Shown here piece by piece: positions 43,465 through 55,414 of a DNA stretch of 64,000 nt. Position numbers and translations under genes: made by a program. Below the pieces are notes generated by a model, which ran no database searches, was not told where the DNA came from, and saw nothing but the letters and a program-made list of their open reading frames with translations. Positions within the stretch are counted from its first letter, which is position 1. Each line of letters starts with the position of its first letter. The DNA comes from Chryseobacterium rhizosphaerae (lineage in GTDB: Bacteria > Bacteroidota > Bacteroidia > Flavobacteriales > Weeksellaceae). The stretch spans positions 84,124 to 148,123 of the forward strand of contig NZ_QNUF01000011.1 in assembly GCF_003385455.1 (NCBI RefSeq), in the 5' to 3' direction.

Positions 43465-46400
43465 TTAGAAACTATATTTTGCTCCAATCTGAATCTGATA
43501 CGGATTTCCTGAAAGAGGAGCTAAACCGTTACCACTCAAATTTTTTGTATACTCAAACTGCTTGGTTACCGGATCGAATTTTTTGATTCTGTACATTGAG
43601 GTATTTCCATATGATTCATTTACGCCCCATTCTTTATTAAGTAGATTGGCTACGTTAAAGATATCTACAGAAAGTTCAAATGCTCCTACTTTATCAAATT
43701 TTATTTTCTTAGCTACACGTAAATCCCAAACTCCGTAGAATCCATTCTTACCACCGTTACGTTCTGCAATTTCACCATTGTATTCCTTCACATAATCCTT
43801 CAAGGCCTGTCCTACATTAGGATCATCAATAATAGATTGAGCAATATTCGGGAAAATATAAGCAAGGTCATTGCTATCCACAAAATCTCCGTTAATATTT
43901 CCTCCTGCTGTTACAGAGAAACGCGTCCCTCCGATTCCTGAATATCTGATTCCTAACGTAAATCCTGCAATGGTAGGTGAGTTCCCATAAATAACCACTT
44001 TATTTCGGAACTGGTTATCAGAATACGTCATTCTCAAATCTCTCGGATCACCCTGAACCATTGTGGATAATGTTGCAGAATTGGCAACATTTCCGTTATA
44101 TGACGTATTATCTTTAATATCAGACCAGGTATAACTTGCTGTAATTTCCCCATCTTTCCAATAACGGTAGCTGGTATCCACCACAAATGAGAACTGATTT
44201 ACTTTACCGTCACTCACCAATTCCAATACTCTTCCGAAATTATTATTGATTCTCCCTTTTTTCCAGTCGATTTTTGCACCGTCTATTGCTGAAGTAGGAA
44301 CATATACTCCTCTTCCTCCTTCATTATCCAATGTAAAGAATGGATTAGCTACCATATTTCTGTCATAGTAATAGTAGTTATTTCTACCCAAAGCCATATA
44401 TGCTGCCAATCCTGCTCTGAATCTATCATTAAAGAAGTGGGTATAGGAGATATTCGCTTTGTAAACGATTGGAATTTTAGCATCTTTTCCTGTATAGTTG
44501 ATGGTTGGAATCTGATCCTTAGCAAGCGTAGGAATCGAACCATAATTATTTCTATAACTGTTGAAATCCGGCGTCAGTCCAACAGTTGCAGGATCCACAT
44601 CTACTGTAGCCAAATGCTTTCCATCGAACACCAAATTATTGATAATCATATAATTGTTGATATCTGAAGAGAATATCCCTGCTCCAAACTTCAAGAAGTC
44701 TTTATTCTGCTCATTGATATTCCAGTCAAACTGGAATCTCGGCTGGATCACAAATGATTTAATTTTATTATCCGTTCTGATCCCCATTTCATCAAATAAT
44801 TTTTGGTTGAATTCCGCTTTCGGATAACCACTGTAATCTAACCTCAAACCAGCCATCAAATCAAGACCTTTGGCTATTTTGGTCTGAAACTGCCCATAAA
44901 TTCCGATATTCCAGATATTGGATCTTACAGAAGGGTCATCCATTAAAGGAACTTCTCTATAAAATCTGTAAGGATTAAGATTATCGAAATTATCAAGGCT
45001 GCTTATTTTTTTATCCGGATCTTCCTTAAAGTGGAATCTTCCGTTTACCTCACTTCCATATACAGATTTTGAAGTGGTATACATTAAATCTGCACCGAAG
45101 GTATATTTTACTTTATCGGTGTTGTAATATAAATTATCTACAATCTGGAATACATTATTTTTGAAACTTTCCTGAGCAAAACGATGTCCTCCAATCTGGA
45201 TATTCGTAGAACCAGCACTTGATGCTACTCCTTCAACAATAGCTCTCGGCACAGGTCTTCCTAATTCATCATTTTGATAACTGTTCTGGAAAGTATAAAG
45301 GTATTGAGCTTTCAACTCATTCGTTAAATTAGGCTTCAGATTTGATCTTAAGGTTAATAATAAACTGTTGTCAAGGTTTTTATCATTTCCGTAAGATTCA
45401 AAGAAGTTGATATTGGTATTATCACCAAGTCCGTTTTTATTAAGGTCATAGGTGAAGTTGTTTCTTAACGTCAATAAGTGCTTTTCATTGATCTGCCAGT
45501 CTAAACGCAAAAATGCAGCATCTGAATTTCTCACTTTATCAAAGCTTCCAAACTGAGGAGTATTCCCTACCCCATATTTTGCTCTTGAAATATCCAGAAA
45601 CTTATTCAGCGTTTCTGTAGTGGTATTGAATCTTTTCTCATCTTCCTGAGATCTGATATCTGCAATAATCAACGGTCTGGAATCCAGCTGGTGATCCCAG
45701 GCTACGAAGAAATGTAATTTATTTTTAATGACCGGTCCACCCAATGAAAAACCAAACTGAGAAGTAGAGAAATCATTCTGTCTCTTATTTCCTCTGATAT
45801 CATAAGGGCTGGAAAGCCAGTTGGTTCTTAAGTATTCCCAGGCACTTCCTGAAAATTTGTTGGTTCCTGATTTCGTAACAGCACTTACTGTTCCACCACC
45901 ACTCCTTCCCAACGTTACATCGTATTGGTTGGTGGTAATTTTAAATTCACGTACCGCTTCAATAGAAATGGAAAAGGGGGCACCACTTCGGCTGGTCGTA
46001 GAACCTGCAGAGGTCGGGTTTTTAGCCGTCATCCCATCAATAGTGAAATTGGTGGAAGAACCCAGCTGCCCGGATAAATTTCCTCCCTTTCCACTTAAAG
46101 GTGATAATTCTGTAAGGTTCGTGAAGTTTCTCCCGTTTACCGGAAGCATGCTTATATTCTTGGCAGAAATTGCTGTAGCTGCACCAAGGTTTCCTATTTT
46201 ATTTTTAAGGTTTCCGGTAATCACTACTTCTTCTATACGCTTCTCTCCACCCATATCCATGTTCACCGTAACCTGATCTCCAAAGTTGACATTATAGCCT
46301 TCCTTTTTATCCTCGTTTACAATAACGGTGTATGGACCACCAAGAGGAATCTCTTTAAAGATATATTCTCCTTTTGAATTGGTTTCCGTTTCCGTTCTGA

Positions 46401-46560
46401 ATCCTGTAGATTCATTAACGATCGTTACTTTCACTTTTTCCTGAACCGTACTTCCCGGCCCGGTTACTTTCCCTACAATAGAAGCCTGTGTAGTCTGTGC
46501 ATACGCCAGTGTCCCAAACCCTAAAAACAATAATCCCAGTACAATCTTTACTTTTTTCAT
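43465..46560 (-). CDS. Oar-like TonB-dependent receptor
   Basis: The 1031-residue protein has a signal peptide (VLGLLFLGFGTLAYAQ), an N-terminal carboxypeptidase-regulatory-like domain (ASIVGKVTGPGSTVQEKVKV to about residue 105), a TonB-box-like RIEEVVITGNLK, a plug with LPVNGRNFTNLTELSPLSG and FTIDGMTAKNPTS, and a beta-barrel ending GAKYSF. The NGRNFTNL plug is typical of Oar-type receptors, some of which import proteins or peptides. No SusD partner is adjacent. The ligand is unknown. Confidence 0.9.
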   Translation of the reverse strand: MKKVKIVLGLLFLGFGTLAYAQTTQASIVGKVTGPGSTVQEKVKVTIVNESTGFRTETETNSKGEYIFKEIPLGGPYTVIVNEDKKEGYNVNFGDQVTVNMDMGGEKRIEEVVITGNLKNKIGNLGAATAISAKNISMLPVNGRNFTNLTELSPLSGKGGNLSGQLGSSTNFTIDGMTAKNPTSAGSTTSRSGAPFSISIEAVREFKITTNQYDVTLGRSGGGTVSAVTKSGTNKFSGSAWEYLRTNWLSSPYDIRGNKRQNDFSTSQFGFSLGGPVIKNKLHFFVAWDHQLDSRPLIIADIRSQEDEKRFNTTTETLNKFLDISRAKYGVGNTPQFGSFDKVRNSDAAFLRLDWQINEKHLLTLRNNFTYDLNKNGLGDNTNINFFESYGNDKNLDNSLLLTLRSNLKPNLTNELKAQYLYTFQNSYQNDELGRPVPRAIVEGVASSAGSTNIQIGGHRFAQESFKNNVFQIVDNLYYNTDKVKYTFGADLMYTTSKSVYGSEVNGRFHFKEDPDKKISSLDNFDNLNPYRFYREVPLMDDPSVRSNIWNIGIYGQFQTKIAKGLDLMAGLRLDYSGYPKAEFNQKLFDEMGIRTDNKIKSFVIQPRFQFDWNINEQNKDFLKFGAGIFSSDINNYMIINNLVFDGKHLATVDVDPATVGLTPDFNSYRNNYGSIPTLAKDQIPTINYTGKDAKIPIVYKANISYTHFFNDRFRAGLAAYMALGRNNYYYYDRNMVANPFFTLDNEGGRGVYVPTSAIDGAKIDWKKGRINNNFGRVLELVSDGKVNQFSFVVDTSYRYWKDGEITASYTWSDIKDNTSYNGNVANSATLSTMVQGDPRDLRMTYSDNQFRNKVVIYGNSPTIAGFTLGIRYSGIGGTRFSVTAGGNINGDFVDSNDLAYIFPNIAQSIIDDPNVGQALKDYVKEYNGEIAERNGGKNGFYGVWDLRVAKKIKFDKVGAFELSVDIFNVANLLNKEWGVNESYGNTSMYRIKKFDPVTKQFEYTKNLSGNGLAPLSGNPYQIQIGAKYSF

Positions 46561-46578
46561 TACCTCAAATTAGATGTG

Positions 46579-46586
46579 CAAAGGTA
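46579..46586 (-). promoter_or_regulatory. -7 box of the Oar-like gene (TACCTTTG)
   Basis: Exact TAnnTTTG on the minus strand, 18 bases before the start codon. No clear -33 TTG. Confidence 0.5.
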
Positions 46587-46767
46587 TTTTGACTTTGAGA
46601 GCCTTCTGTTTAAGAGAGTTTTAACATTTTTTTAATTAAATAGAAACGTTATGTTAATTTATTATAAACAACCAATTTATTCCATAGATAACCAGCCTGT
46701 TAAAAGGCATTACGTAATATTAACTTTCCTGTAATATTTAATTGTGTTATTTTCTAAATGGAATTAG

Positions 46768-48807
<2,040 letters not shown>

Positions 48808-48833
48808 AAAATAATAGCATAAAAAATAGTTAG

Positions 48834-48860
48834 AGCCGTGAATTTTCACGGCTTTTTTTG
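48834..48860 (+). terminator. Terminator of ligA
   Basis: 9-bp arms AGCCGTGAA and TTCACGGCT with a 2-base centre, followed by a run of seven T. Confidence 0.8.
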
Positions 48861-49010
48861 CATCACACTCAAAGAATAAAATAACATATAAATCAATAAT
48901 AAAAGTAAAAATTAAACTTTAAAACAATTAAATGTAATAAATTCAACAGTATACGTATTTAATAGTAAATATTTTTCATACATTTATAAAAACTAAAACA
49001 CCACTAAACC

Positions 49011-51488
49011 ATGAAAAACATTTACGTATTTGTGCTGTTCCTGGCACACTTATCTGTGAGTGCACAGATTGTCAATATTCCGGATCCTTATTTTAAAGCA
49101 AAACTTCTCTCCGCAAGCCCTTCCAATCAGATTGCCCAGGGTACCGGTAGTGGAAATGTTTCTATTGATACCAACAACGATGGAGAGATTCAGCTTTCCG
49201 AAGCAGCGGCTATCACTTCAATATCCATTTATAGCCCCAATGGAAGCCCTTTTCAGATTCAGTCTATAGAAGGGGTGAAATCCTTTGTCAATCTGAAATA
49301 TCTTACCGTTTCTGATTCCCCAGGTCTTCTTTCGGTAGATGTAAGCGGTATGCCAAAACTGGCGCTGGTCTCTTTTGATAACAATACATCAATGTCTGCT
49401 ACTAATTTTTCAAACTGTAATCTTCTCAATAACATCAGTGTCAGAAATGCCAATATTGTAAATCTTGATATTTCTAACCTGCCTAATTTTGGTACTTTAG
49501 ACTGTAAAGATGGAAAAGTGGAAACTATTAATTTTACAGGAAGTACCACAATACACACGCTTCTATGTTCCAATAATAACATCAGTTCTATTGATGTAAG
49601 TCCATTGGTTAATCTTGCAAGTTTACATATTTATGAAAATCTACTCACTACTCTTAATCTGAACAACCTTACGAAACTTCAGACGCTCAACTGTAATGGT
49701 AACAATCTCACTTCATTGTCTTTACAGAACACTCCAAAACTTAAGTATATTGAAGCGATGAATAATAATCTATCCACTATAGATTTAAGCCAGGCTCCTG
49801 TTCTGGGCACCCTTTATCTTTCTTCCAATCAACTCACCAGTATTGATCTTTCTACCTCCCCGCAACTCCATATTCTTTCTTTGGGTAATAATCTTCTGAC
49901 GACGATCGATATTTCACACAACCCTCTTTTGTCTTCTCCATCTCTCAACAATAACAATCTACAGACCATGTTTTTAAAAAACGGATTAAACGGTGGTGGT
50001 GGATACTATCCTAACAATCCCAATTTAAGTTATATCTGCTGCGATGAAGGGGAAATAGCTTCTGTTCTCAATGCTAATACCCAATTTGGATACAACAATG
50101 TGGTCGTGAATTCTTACTGTTCTTTCACCCCGGGTGGTACCGTATATACCGTTAAAGGAAACACCAAATATGATATCAATGGCAATGGTTGTGACCCTAC
50201 TGATCTTAATAAAGCATTCCAGAAATTCACGGTAACAGGAATCAGCAATGCAGGAAGTCTTATCTCCGATCACTCAGGAAACTACTCTATCCCGCTAAAT
50301 TCCGGCCCAAAAACCATCACTCCAATCGTAGAAAATCCTACCTATTTCACTATTTCACCAGCAAGCTTAGCGGTTAATTTCCCTCTTCAGACCAGTCCAT
50401 TGACTCAGAACTTCTGTATGTCAGCCAACGGCACTCATCCTGATCTTGAGGTGGTGATTGTTCCAGTACAGGCTGCAGTACCAGGATTTGATGCAGGATA
50501 TAAAATTGTTTTTAAAAATAAAGGTACAACAGCACAATCAGGAACAATGGTTTTCAATTTTGATGATAACCTGATGAATTTCCTGAACGCGACCGTTACT
50601 CCAAATTCACAATCTACAGGAACCCTGACCTGGAATTTCACCAATCTGCTTCCATTTGAAACGAAAGAAATTAAAGCGGTATTCACCTTAAATACACCTA
50701 CACAAACGCCACCATTAAATAATGGAGATGTTCTTCATTACACAGTACAGATCAACGGTGCTCCGGATGATACTCCTGCAGATAATAGTTTTACGCTGAA
50801 CCAAAACGTAGTCAATTCATTTGACCCTAATGACAAAACATGTCTTGAAGGGCCTTCAATTGCTCAAACTCAGGTAGGTGATTATGTACATTATCTGATC
50901 AGGTTTGAAAATATGGGAACTGCAAATGCCAGAAATATTGTAGTAAAAGATATCATTGATACTTCAAAATTTGATATCTCCAGCCTGATTCCGATTACAG
51001 GAAGCCACAACTTTACCACAAGAATAACCCAACCTAATATTGTTGAATTTATCTTTGAAAATATCCAGCTACCTTTTGACGATCTGAACAATGACGGATA
51101 TGTTTCATTTAAAATTAAAACAAAATCTACATTGACCGCAGGGGAAAATTTCAGTAATACAGCCAATATTTATTTTGATTATAATCATCCGATTATTACC
51201 AATACCTACACAACAGCTGTTGAAAATAAGAATACGCTGGCAACAAACGAAATAAAAGGGAAGAATACAACCTTAAACATCTACCCAAATCCGGTAAAAG
51301 AAGTCTTATCTATTCAGTCCAAGGATGAAGTTATTAAAGCTGAAATCTATGATACAGCCGGAAGAATTATGCTTTCTATGGGAGTGAAAGGAAATTCAGT
51401 AAATCTCTCAGAGCTTCCTAAAGGAAACTATATGATTAAAATATATACCAAAGAGCAAACATTCGTTCAGAAATTAATCAAAGACTAA
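49011..51488 (+). CDS. Leucine-rich-repeat surface protein with T9SS tail
   Basis: The 825-residue protein has a signal peptide (VFVLFLAHLSVSAQ) and then about a dozen leucine-rich repeats of roughly 21 residues (residues 60-340; LKYLTVSDSPGLLSVDVSG and LQTLNCNGNNLTSLSLQN). The middle holds beta-sandwich modules, including FDPNDKTCLEGPSIAQTQVG and TANIYFDYNHPIITNT (a conserved Bacteroidetes repeat-domain type, DUF7619-like). The last 75 residues (LNIYPNPVKEVLSI to QKLIKD) are a type A T9SS sorting domain. It is probably displayed on the surface for adhesion or ligand binding. The ligand is unknown. Confidence 0.85.
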   Translation: MKNIYVFVLFLAHLSVSAQIVNIPDPYFKAKLLSASPSNQIAQGTGSGNVSIDTNNDGEIQLSEAAAITSISIYSPNGSPFQIQSIEGVKSFVNLKYLTVSDSPGLLSVDVSGMPKLALVSFDNNTSMSATNFSNCNLLNNISVRNANIVNLDISNLPNFGTLDCKDGKVETINFTGSTTIHTLLCSNNNISSIDVSPLVNLASLHIYENLLTTLNLNNLTKLQTLNCNGNNLTSLSLQNTPKLKYIEAMNNNLSTIDLSQAPVLGTLYLSSNQLTSIDLSTSPQLHILSLGNNLLTTIDISHNPLLSSPSLNNNNLQTMFLKNGLNGGGGYYPNNPNLSYICCDEGEIASVLNANTQFGYNNVVVNSYCSFTPGGTVYTVKGNTKYDINGNGCDPTDLNKAFQKFTVTGISNAGSLISDHSGNYSIPLNSGPKTITPIVENPTYFTISPASLAVNFPLQTSPLTQNFCMSANGTHPDLEVVIVPVQAAVPGFDAGYKIVFKNKGTTAQSGTMVFNFDDNLMNFLNATVTPNSQSTGTLTWNFTNLLPFETKEIKAVFTLNTPTQTPPLNNGDVLHYTVQINGAPDDTPADNSFTLNQNVVNSFDPNDKTCLEGPSIAQTQVGDYVHYLIRFENMGTANARNIVVKDIIDTSKFDISSLIPITGSHNFTTRITQPNIVEFIFENIQLPFDDLNNDGYVSFKIKTKSTLTAGENFSNTANIYFDYNHPIITNTYTTAVENKNTLATNEIKGKNTTLNIYPNPVKEVLSIQSKDEVIKAEIYDTAGRIMLSMGVKGNSVNLSELPKGNYMIKIYTKEQTFVQKLIKD

Positions 51489-51511
51489 CGAAGACTTACC
51501 TCTATAAAAAT

Positions 51512-51541
51512 AAAGGCTGCGAAATCACTTTCGCAGCCTTT
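51512..51541. terminator. Strong bidirectional terminator
   Basis: 13-bp arms AAAGGCTGCGAAA and TTTCGCAGCCTTT with a TCAC loop between convergent genes. Confidence 0.8.
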
Positions 51542-51559
51542 GTATTTTAATATATCATT

Positions 51560-52024
51560 TTATTTGAAAACAAGAACGCTGTAAGGGCCATTCTGATTTT
51601 CTTTAGGCAAAATAAACCTGATGTGCTGTTTACCTTTCTGATAATCAACATAAGGCTCTTTGGTAATAATTTTTCCTTTTCCAGTCTCTTTATAACCAGC
51701 ATTTAATACAGCTGAAAGGTATTTATGATAATCTCTCTGTTCCGGAAATTCACATTCTATCCTGTCCTGAGATTTGTCTTTAGTATATACAAATTTCCCG
51801 ATTTTAAATGTATGATCAGGGCTTTCATATTCATTCAGGGTGAAATCTGAACTTTCCGTTTTGTCATTAAAGCTGAAATTGATCTTCTTCATTTCATTTT
51901 TAAATTCAGGCATACCAAGCTTATTGAATTCTGCAATTTTTTCTAATGTGAAAGCCTGAGCAGATACCTGAATACCTAGTACGATAAAAAACAGCAATGT
52001 TAATAGAGATAGAGTTTTTTTCAT
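51560..52024 (-). CDS. Small secreted protein of unknown function
   Basis: The 154-residue protein begins with a signal peptide (LSLLTLLFFIVLGIQVSAQ). The mature part is charged and alpha/beta-like, with FTLEKIAEFNKLGMPEFK and CEFPEQRDYHKYLSAVLNAG. I recognise no domain. It lies downstream of the histidine kinase gene on the same strand, 178 bases away, so it could be at the end of the kdp transcript or independent. Confidence 0.65.
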   Translation of the reverse strand: MKKTLSLLTLLFFIVLGIQVSAQAFTLEKIAEFNKLGMPEFKNEMKKINFSFNDKTESSDFTLNEYESPDHTFKIGKFVYTKDKSQDRIECEFPEQRDYHKYLSAVLNAGYKETGKGKIITKEPYVDYQKGKQHIRFILPKENQNGPYSVLVFK

Positions 52025-52202
52025 TGTATGATAAAAGTTTATAAGTTTAAAAGAATAGTTTTCAAGTTTTTGATAAAGTTATGAATTTTTCTTTAATACG
52101 TTTTGGAAAAGTATAATTTGTTCCTGATTGAGATTCTTCAAATAAATTTTACGTTCCTTTATTGAGATTCAAAACGTAAAGCAGAATATTATATTGTATA
52201 TT

Positions 52203-53918
52203 TTAAGAAACAGGCAGTCTGAAATAAAATGTACTTCCATTATTCGGGGAGCTGTTTACTCCAATTTCTCCATTCTGTTTTTCAATAAAATTCTTTGAGA
52301 TGGCCAATCCAAGTCCTGTTCCGTTCTGATGTTCACCCGGAACCTGAAAATAACGGTCAAAGATCTGACGGTGGTATTTTTCATCAATACCACTTCCCGT
52401 ATCAGTAATACTGAACTGAATAAAGGAATCCACTTTTTCTACCAAAATCTTTATATTTTCATCCTGAAACGAGTGTTTCACAGCATTGGTAAGGAAGTTA
52501 TTCATTACCCAAACCGTTTTATCAAAATCCGCAGCAACAAAATCTGTGTCTTCCAGAAGATATTCCGTATTCACTGAAATATTTTTCTGTTCTGCCAGTT
52601 TTTCTACATTTTTCACCGCCGACTGTACAATCTCTTTAGGAGAGCATTTTTCAACAGTCAAACGGATATTTCCAGATTCAACCTGCGAAAGATTAAGCAG
52701 TTCACTGGTAATATCCAGTAAACGTTGCCCATCTTCATTGATACTTTTCAGCAATTCTTTCTGCTGGTCATTCAGCTCTCCGAATTTCTGATTTCCAAGC
52801 AACTGTACGCCCATTTTTATAGCAGAAATAGGAGTTTTCAGTTCATGAGAAATGGTAGCTATAAAATTCGTTTTAGCAAAATCAAGTTCTTTAAAAGGGG
52901 TAATATTTCTCAGCAAAATAACCTTTCCAATATATTTTTTTTCCTTTTCTCCAGTTTTTACAATGTTGATAGGGACAATATCCTGTTCAAAATAATTCTC
53001 TTTATTATCACGAACGATCTTCATCGGTTCTTTTACCGGATGGTCAATATTTTTTAATAATTCACGGATCAAATCATTGTTTATAGCAACTTCATGAGCT
53101 GTTTTGCCCATAATCTCGTCTTTATTGAGATTGGTAATTTTCAACGCTTCATCATTAATCATGTAGATAAAATGGTTTTCATCCAGCCCGATAACAGCAT
53201 CATGCATGTTGTTCACCAGTGTTTCAATCCTCTTCTTATCCATCAACTGCTTGGAGAGTGTACTGCTTTCATATTCCTGAAGCTTTTCAGCCATGATGTT
53301 AAATGATTCCGCCAGGCTGTTGAACTCTTCACTTCCTTTGAAATGCACCCTTTCATTATAATTTTTATCAGCAATCTGTCTGATACTGAATGTCAGTTGA
53401 TTAATGGGTTCTGCAATGGTTTGTGGTAAATTAAAAAGCAAAATAAAGGCAATCAGGAAGCATACCGTTCCTAAACTAACAATCCAGAAAGTAGCATTAC
53501 CGGCAGTAATGATGGCAATATCGCTTTTTCTTTCAATACCTTTCATATTTAAAGACATAATCTTGGCGAGATCTTCCCGGATCAGTTTTTCTTTACTGTA
53601 TGAAGGTTCTTTCAGATAACTGTTAAAATGCAAATTCAGGTTCTGAGTAGCTTCTTTTTCTCCGAATTCCGTGAGGTTTTTTTCCTGTAACTGGTTATTT
53701 TTCTGAAAATCGGCAATAGCAACAGCACTGTCAATGCTTATATGATCCAAAGCCAGGAGCATATTTTTCGAAAACTCCAGACTGTTATAATTGGCTGTAA
53801 GGATTTTCTCCGTATCAGATTTCAGTTTATTGATATATACAGACCCTATCACTGAAAGCAGAACGATCAGGAAAAATAAAAGGCCTACGCCTAAGGTAAG
53901 TTTAGTTTTAAGTTTCAT
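52203..53918 (-). CDS. HAMP-PAS sensor histidine kinase of the kdp locus
   Basis: The 571-residue protein has one N-terminal membrane helix (about 8-28), an extracytoplasmic helical sensor, a second helix (about 142-163), a HAMP segment with EPINQLTFSIRQIADKNY, a PAS domain (LVNNMHDAVIGLDENHFIYM), and the kinase core: the H-box FIATISHELKTPISAIK, an N-box MNNFLTNAVKHSF, DTGSGIDEKY and GTGLGLAISK. It follows the KdpD-like gene by 93 bases. It probably phosphorylates the NtrC-type regulator at 61438-62763, with KdpD-N as cofactor; this pairing is inference. Confidence 0.88.
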   Translation of the reverse strand: MKLKTKLTLGVGLLFFLIVLLSVIGSVYINKLKSDTEKILTANYNSLEFSKNMLLALDHISIDSAVAIADFQKNNQLQEKNLTEFGEKEATQNLNLHFNSYLKEPSYSKEKLIREDLAKIMSLNMKGIERKSDIAIITAGNATFWIVSLGTVCFLIAFILLFNLPQTIAEPINQLTFSIRQIADKNYNERVHFKGSEEFNSLAESFNIMAEKLQEYESSTLSKQLMDKKRIETLVNNMHDAVIGLDENHFIYMINDEALKITNLNKDEIMGKTAHEVAINNDLIRELLKNIDHPVKEPMKIVRDNKENYFEQDIVPINIVKTGEKEKKYIGKVILLRNITPFKELDFAKTNFIATISHELKTPISAIKMGVQLLGNQKFGELNDQQKELLKSINEDGQRLLDITSELLNLSQVESGNIRLTVEKCSPKEIVQSAVKNVEKLAEQKNISVNTEYLLEDTDFVAADFDKTVWVMNNFLTNAVKHSFQDENIKILVEKVDSFIQFSITDTGSGIDEKYHRQIFDRYFQVPGEHQNGTGLGLAISKNFIEKQNGEIGVNSSPNNGSTFYFRLPVS

Positions 53919-54011
53919 ATGAAGATCCTTATTGTTTTTTAAAAGACATATGCAATCGCGTCATCTTTATCGGTGTTTGTGTTTCCAAATCATTGCGATT
54001 TCATTACTTTT

Positions 54012-55121
54012 TTAAGATAAAATAATAATATCTATCTGCCTTTCATTCAATCTGTTCATCAGGGTATAGATCCAGCTATATCCCAACAGGCGCTGCCAAA
54101 ATCTGGCATGAGGCTTTCCGATACAGACAGTTGTTATGTTATGGGCAATTACATACTCCAGAATTCCATTATGTACACTGCCTTCTTTGATCCGGACCAC
54201 TTTTGCTCCCAATTCCTGTGCTAAATTAAAATTATTAATCAAATACCGCTGTTTATCCAGGGCTATTTTTTCAGGATTTTCTGAGGGCTTCTGAATATAT
54301 ATGACAGTCCACGGACTATTATAATAGCTCGCCAATCTGGCTGTTTTTCTAATGATCGTTTTAGCAATCTTTTCATTACTGCTGATACAGGCCAGAAATT
54401 TTATAGGTTTAAAGTTTTCAGTCTTTATTTCAGTCTCTACTTTTCTTTCAACGTGAGTGGCCACTTCTTTTAAAGCCAGTTCACGAAGCTGTAAAATATG
54501 CCCGCTCTGAAAGAAATTATTCAAGGCAGTCTGAATTTTTTCCTTTTTATAGATCTTCCCTTCTTTCAGCCGGGTCAGTAATTCATCAGCGGTAAGGTCT
54601 ATGTTTACCACTTCATCTGCAATAGCAAGAATTTTATCCGGTACACGTTCCGTAACTTCTACTCCTGTAATTACTTTTACTTCCTCATTCAGACTTTCAA
54701 TATGCTGAATATTCATGGCACTGATCACATTGATCCCGTTATCCAAAATCTCAAGGACATCCTGCCATCTCTTTTTATTTTTGGACCCTTCTACATTGGT
54801 ATGCGCCAATTCGTCCACCAAAACAACTTCAGGATGTTCGTTGATAATAGCCTGAACATCCATTTCTTCCAGGTTTTTACCTTTATAAAAAACTGATTTT
54901 CTGGCAATTTCCGGGAGCCCTTCCACCAAAGCCACTGTTTCTTCCCGATCATGCGTTTCTATATAGCCGATCTTTACATCAATGCCGTTCCGTAAAAGGG
55001 ACTGAGCTTCCTGAAGCATCCGGAAAGTTTTTCCTACGCCTGCACTCATTCCGATATAGATCTTGAATTTTCCTTTTCGGGATTTCTGGATCAGTTCTAA
55101 AAAATGTTTTGCTGATGACAT
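54012..55121 (-). CDS. kdpD: KdpD cytoplasmic sensor half, no kinase domain
   Basis: The 369 residues cover only the N-terminal part of KdpD: the KdpD domain with Walker A YIGMSAGVGKTFRM (residues 22-35), ETHDREETVALVEGLP, Walker B VVLVDELAHTNVEGS and MNIQHIESLNEEV. A universal-stress-protein-like domain follows (from about 235, ending CIGKPHARFWQRLLGYS). E. coli KdpD is about 900 residues and adds four membrane helices, GAF, HisKA and HATPase domains; none are here, and the stop codon is not followed by remnants. The protein is thus a cytosolic sensor module whose kinase is encoded separately by the next gene. Confidence 0.9.
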   Translation of the reverse strand: MSSAKHFLELIQKSRKGKFKIYIGMSAGVGKTFRMLQEAQSLLRNGIDVKIGYIETHDREETVALVEGLPEIARKSVFYKGKNLEEMDVQAIINEHPEVVLVDELAHTNVEGSKNKKRWQDVLEILDNGINVISAMNIQHIESLNEEVKVITGVEVTERVPDKILAIADEVVNIDLTADELLTRLKEGKIYKKEKIQTALNNFFQSGHILQLRELALKEVATHVERKVETEIKTENFKPIKFLACISSNEKIAKTIIRKTARLASYYNSPWTVIYIQKPSENPEKIALDKQRYLINNFNLAQELGAKVVRIKEGSVHNGILEYVIAHNITTVCIGKPHARFWQRLLGYSWIYTLMNRLNERQIDIIILS

Positions 55122-55163
55122 TGATTCCTGCTTTTACAGTATTAAGTTATTATAATTTTTATT

Positions 55164-55186
55164 AAACCACAAAAGAGATAAAAGCT
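55164..55186. repeat. Half-copy of the AACCACAAAAG element
   Basis: AAACCACAAAAGAGATAAAAG resembles the left arm and flank of the element at 43382 (AAACCACAAAAGACATAGAA). No matching right arm is seen nearby. Confidence 0.4.
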
Positions 55187-55245
55187 TTTCTTATCTCTCT
55201 CTTATCGTAAGCTTATGGCTTAAGAGATTCTCTGAATGTTTAAAA

Positions 55246-55352
55246 CAATTTGTCATTCCGAAGAGATTCACCCTCTTAATTTCAAAGGATACAAGGTCAT
55301 ATTATGATTGATTTTATGTGCCTTGTCAGGATTCCTATAGAATGACAAATTG
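55246..55352. repeat. Long inverted-repeat element
   Basis: Perfect 13-base arms CAATTTGTCATTC and GAATGACAAATTG are 81 bases apart; an inner pair ACAAGG/CCTTGT adds to the fold. The left arm continues as CGAAGAGATTC, similar to TTGTCATCCCGTAGGGATCT at 63578. It is non-coding, within the kdp gene run. Confidence 0.6.
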
Positions 55353-55414
55353 AATCGATAAAATTTTCAAAAATGCTCTTCTTTTGTAGTGAGTTCATTT
55401 TTAATCTATACCTT

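Noticed and set aside
45821..46276. Plus-strand frame of 151 codons inside the Oar-like gene
   Set aside because: It is antisense to the conserved plug domain of the receptor; no start context or motif supports it.
54012..55121. KdpD as a frameshifted pseudogene
   Set aside because: The frame is intact to a natural stop, both Walker motifs and the Usp domain are complete, and a kinase gene follows; a split system fits better than decay.
55246..55352. Insertion sequence
   Set aside because: Only 107 bases, no transposase and no target-site duplication that I can see; at most a MITE-like element.
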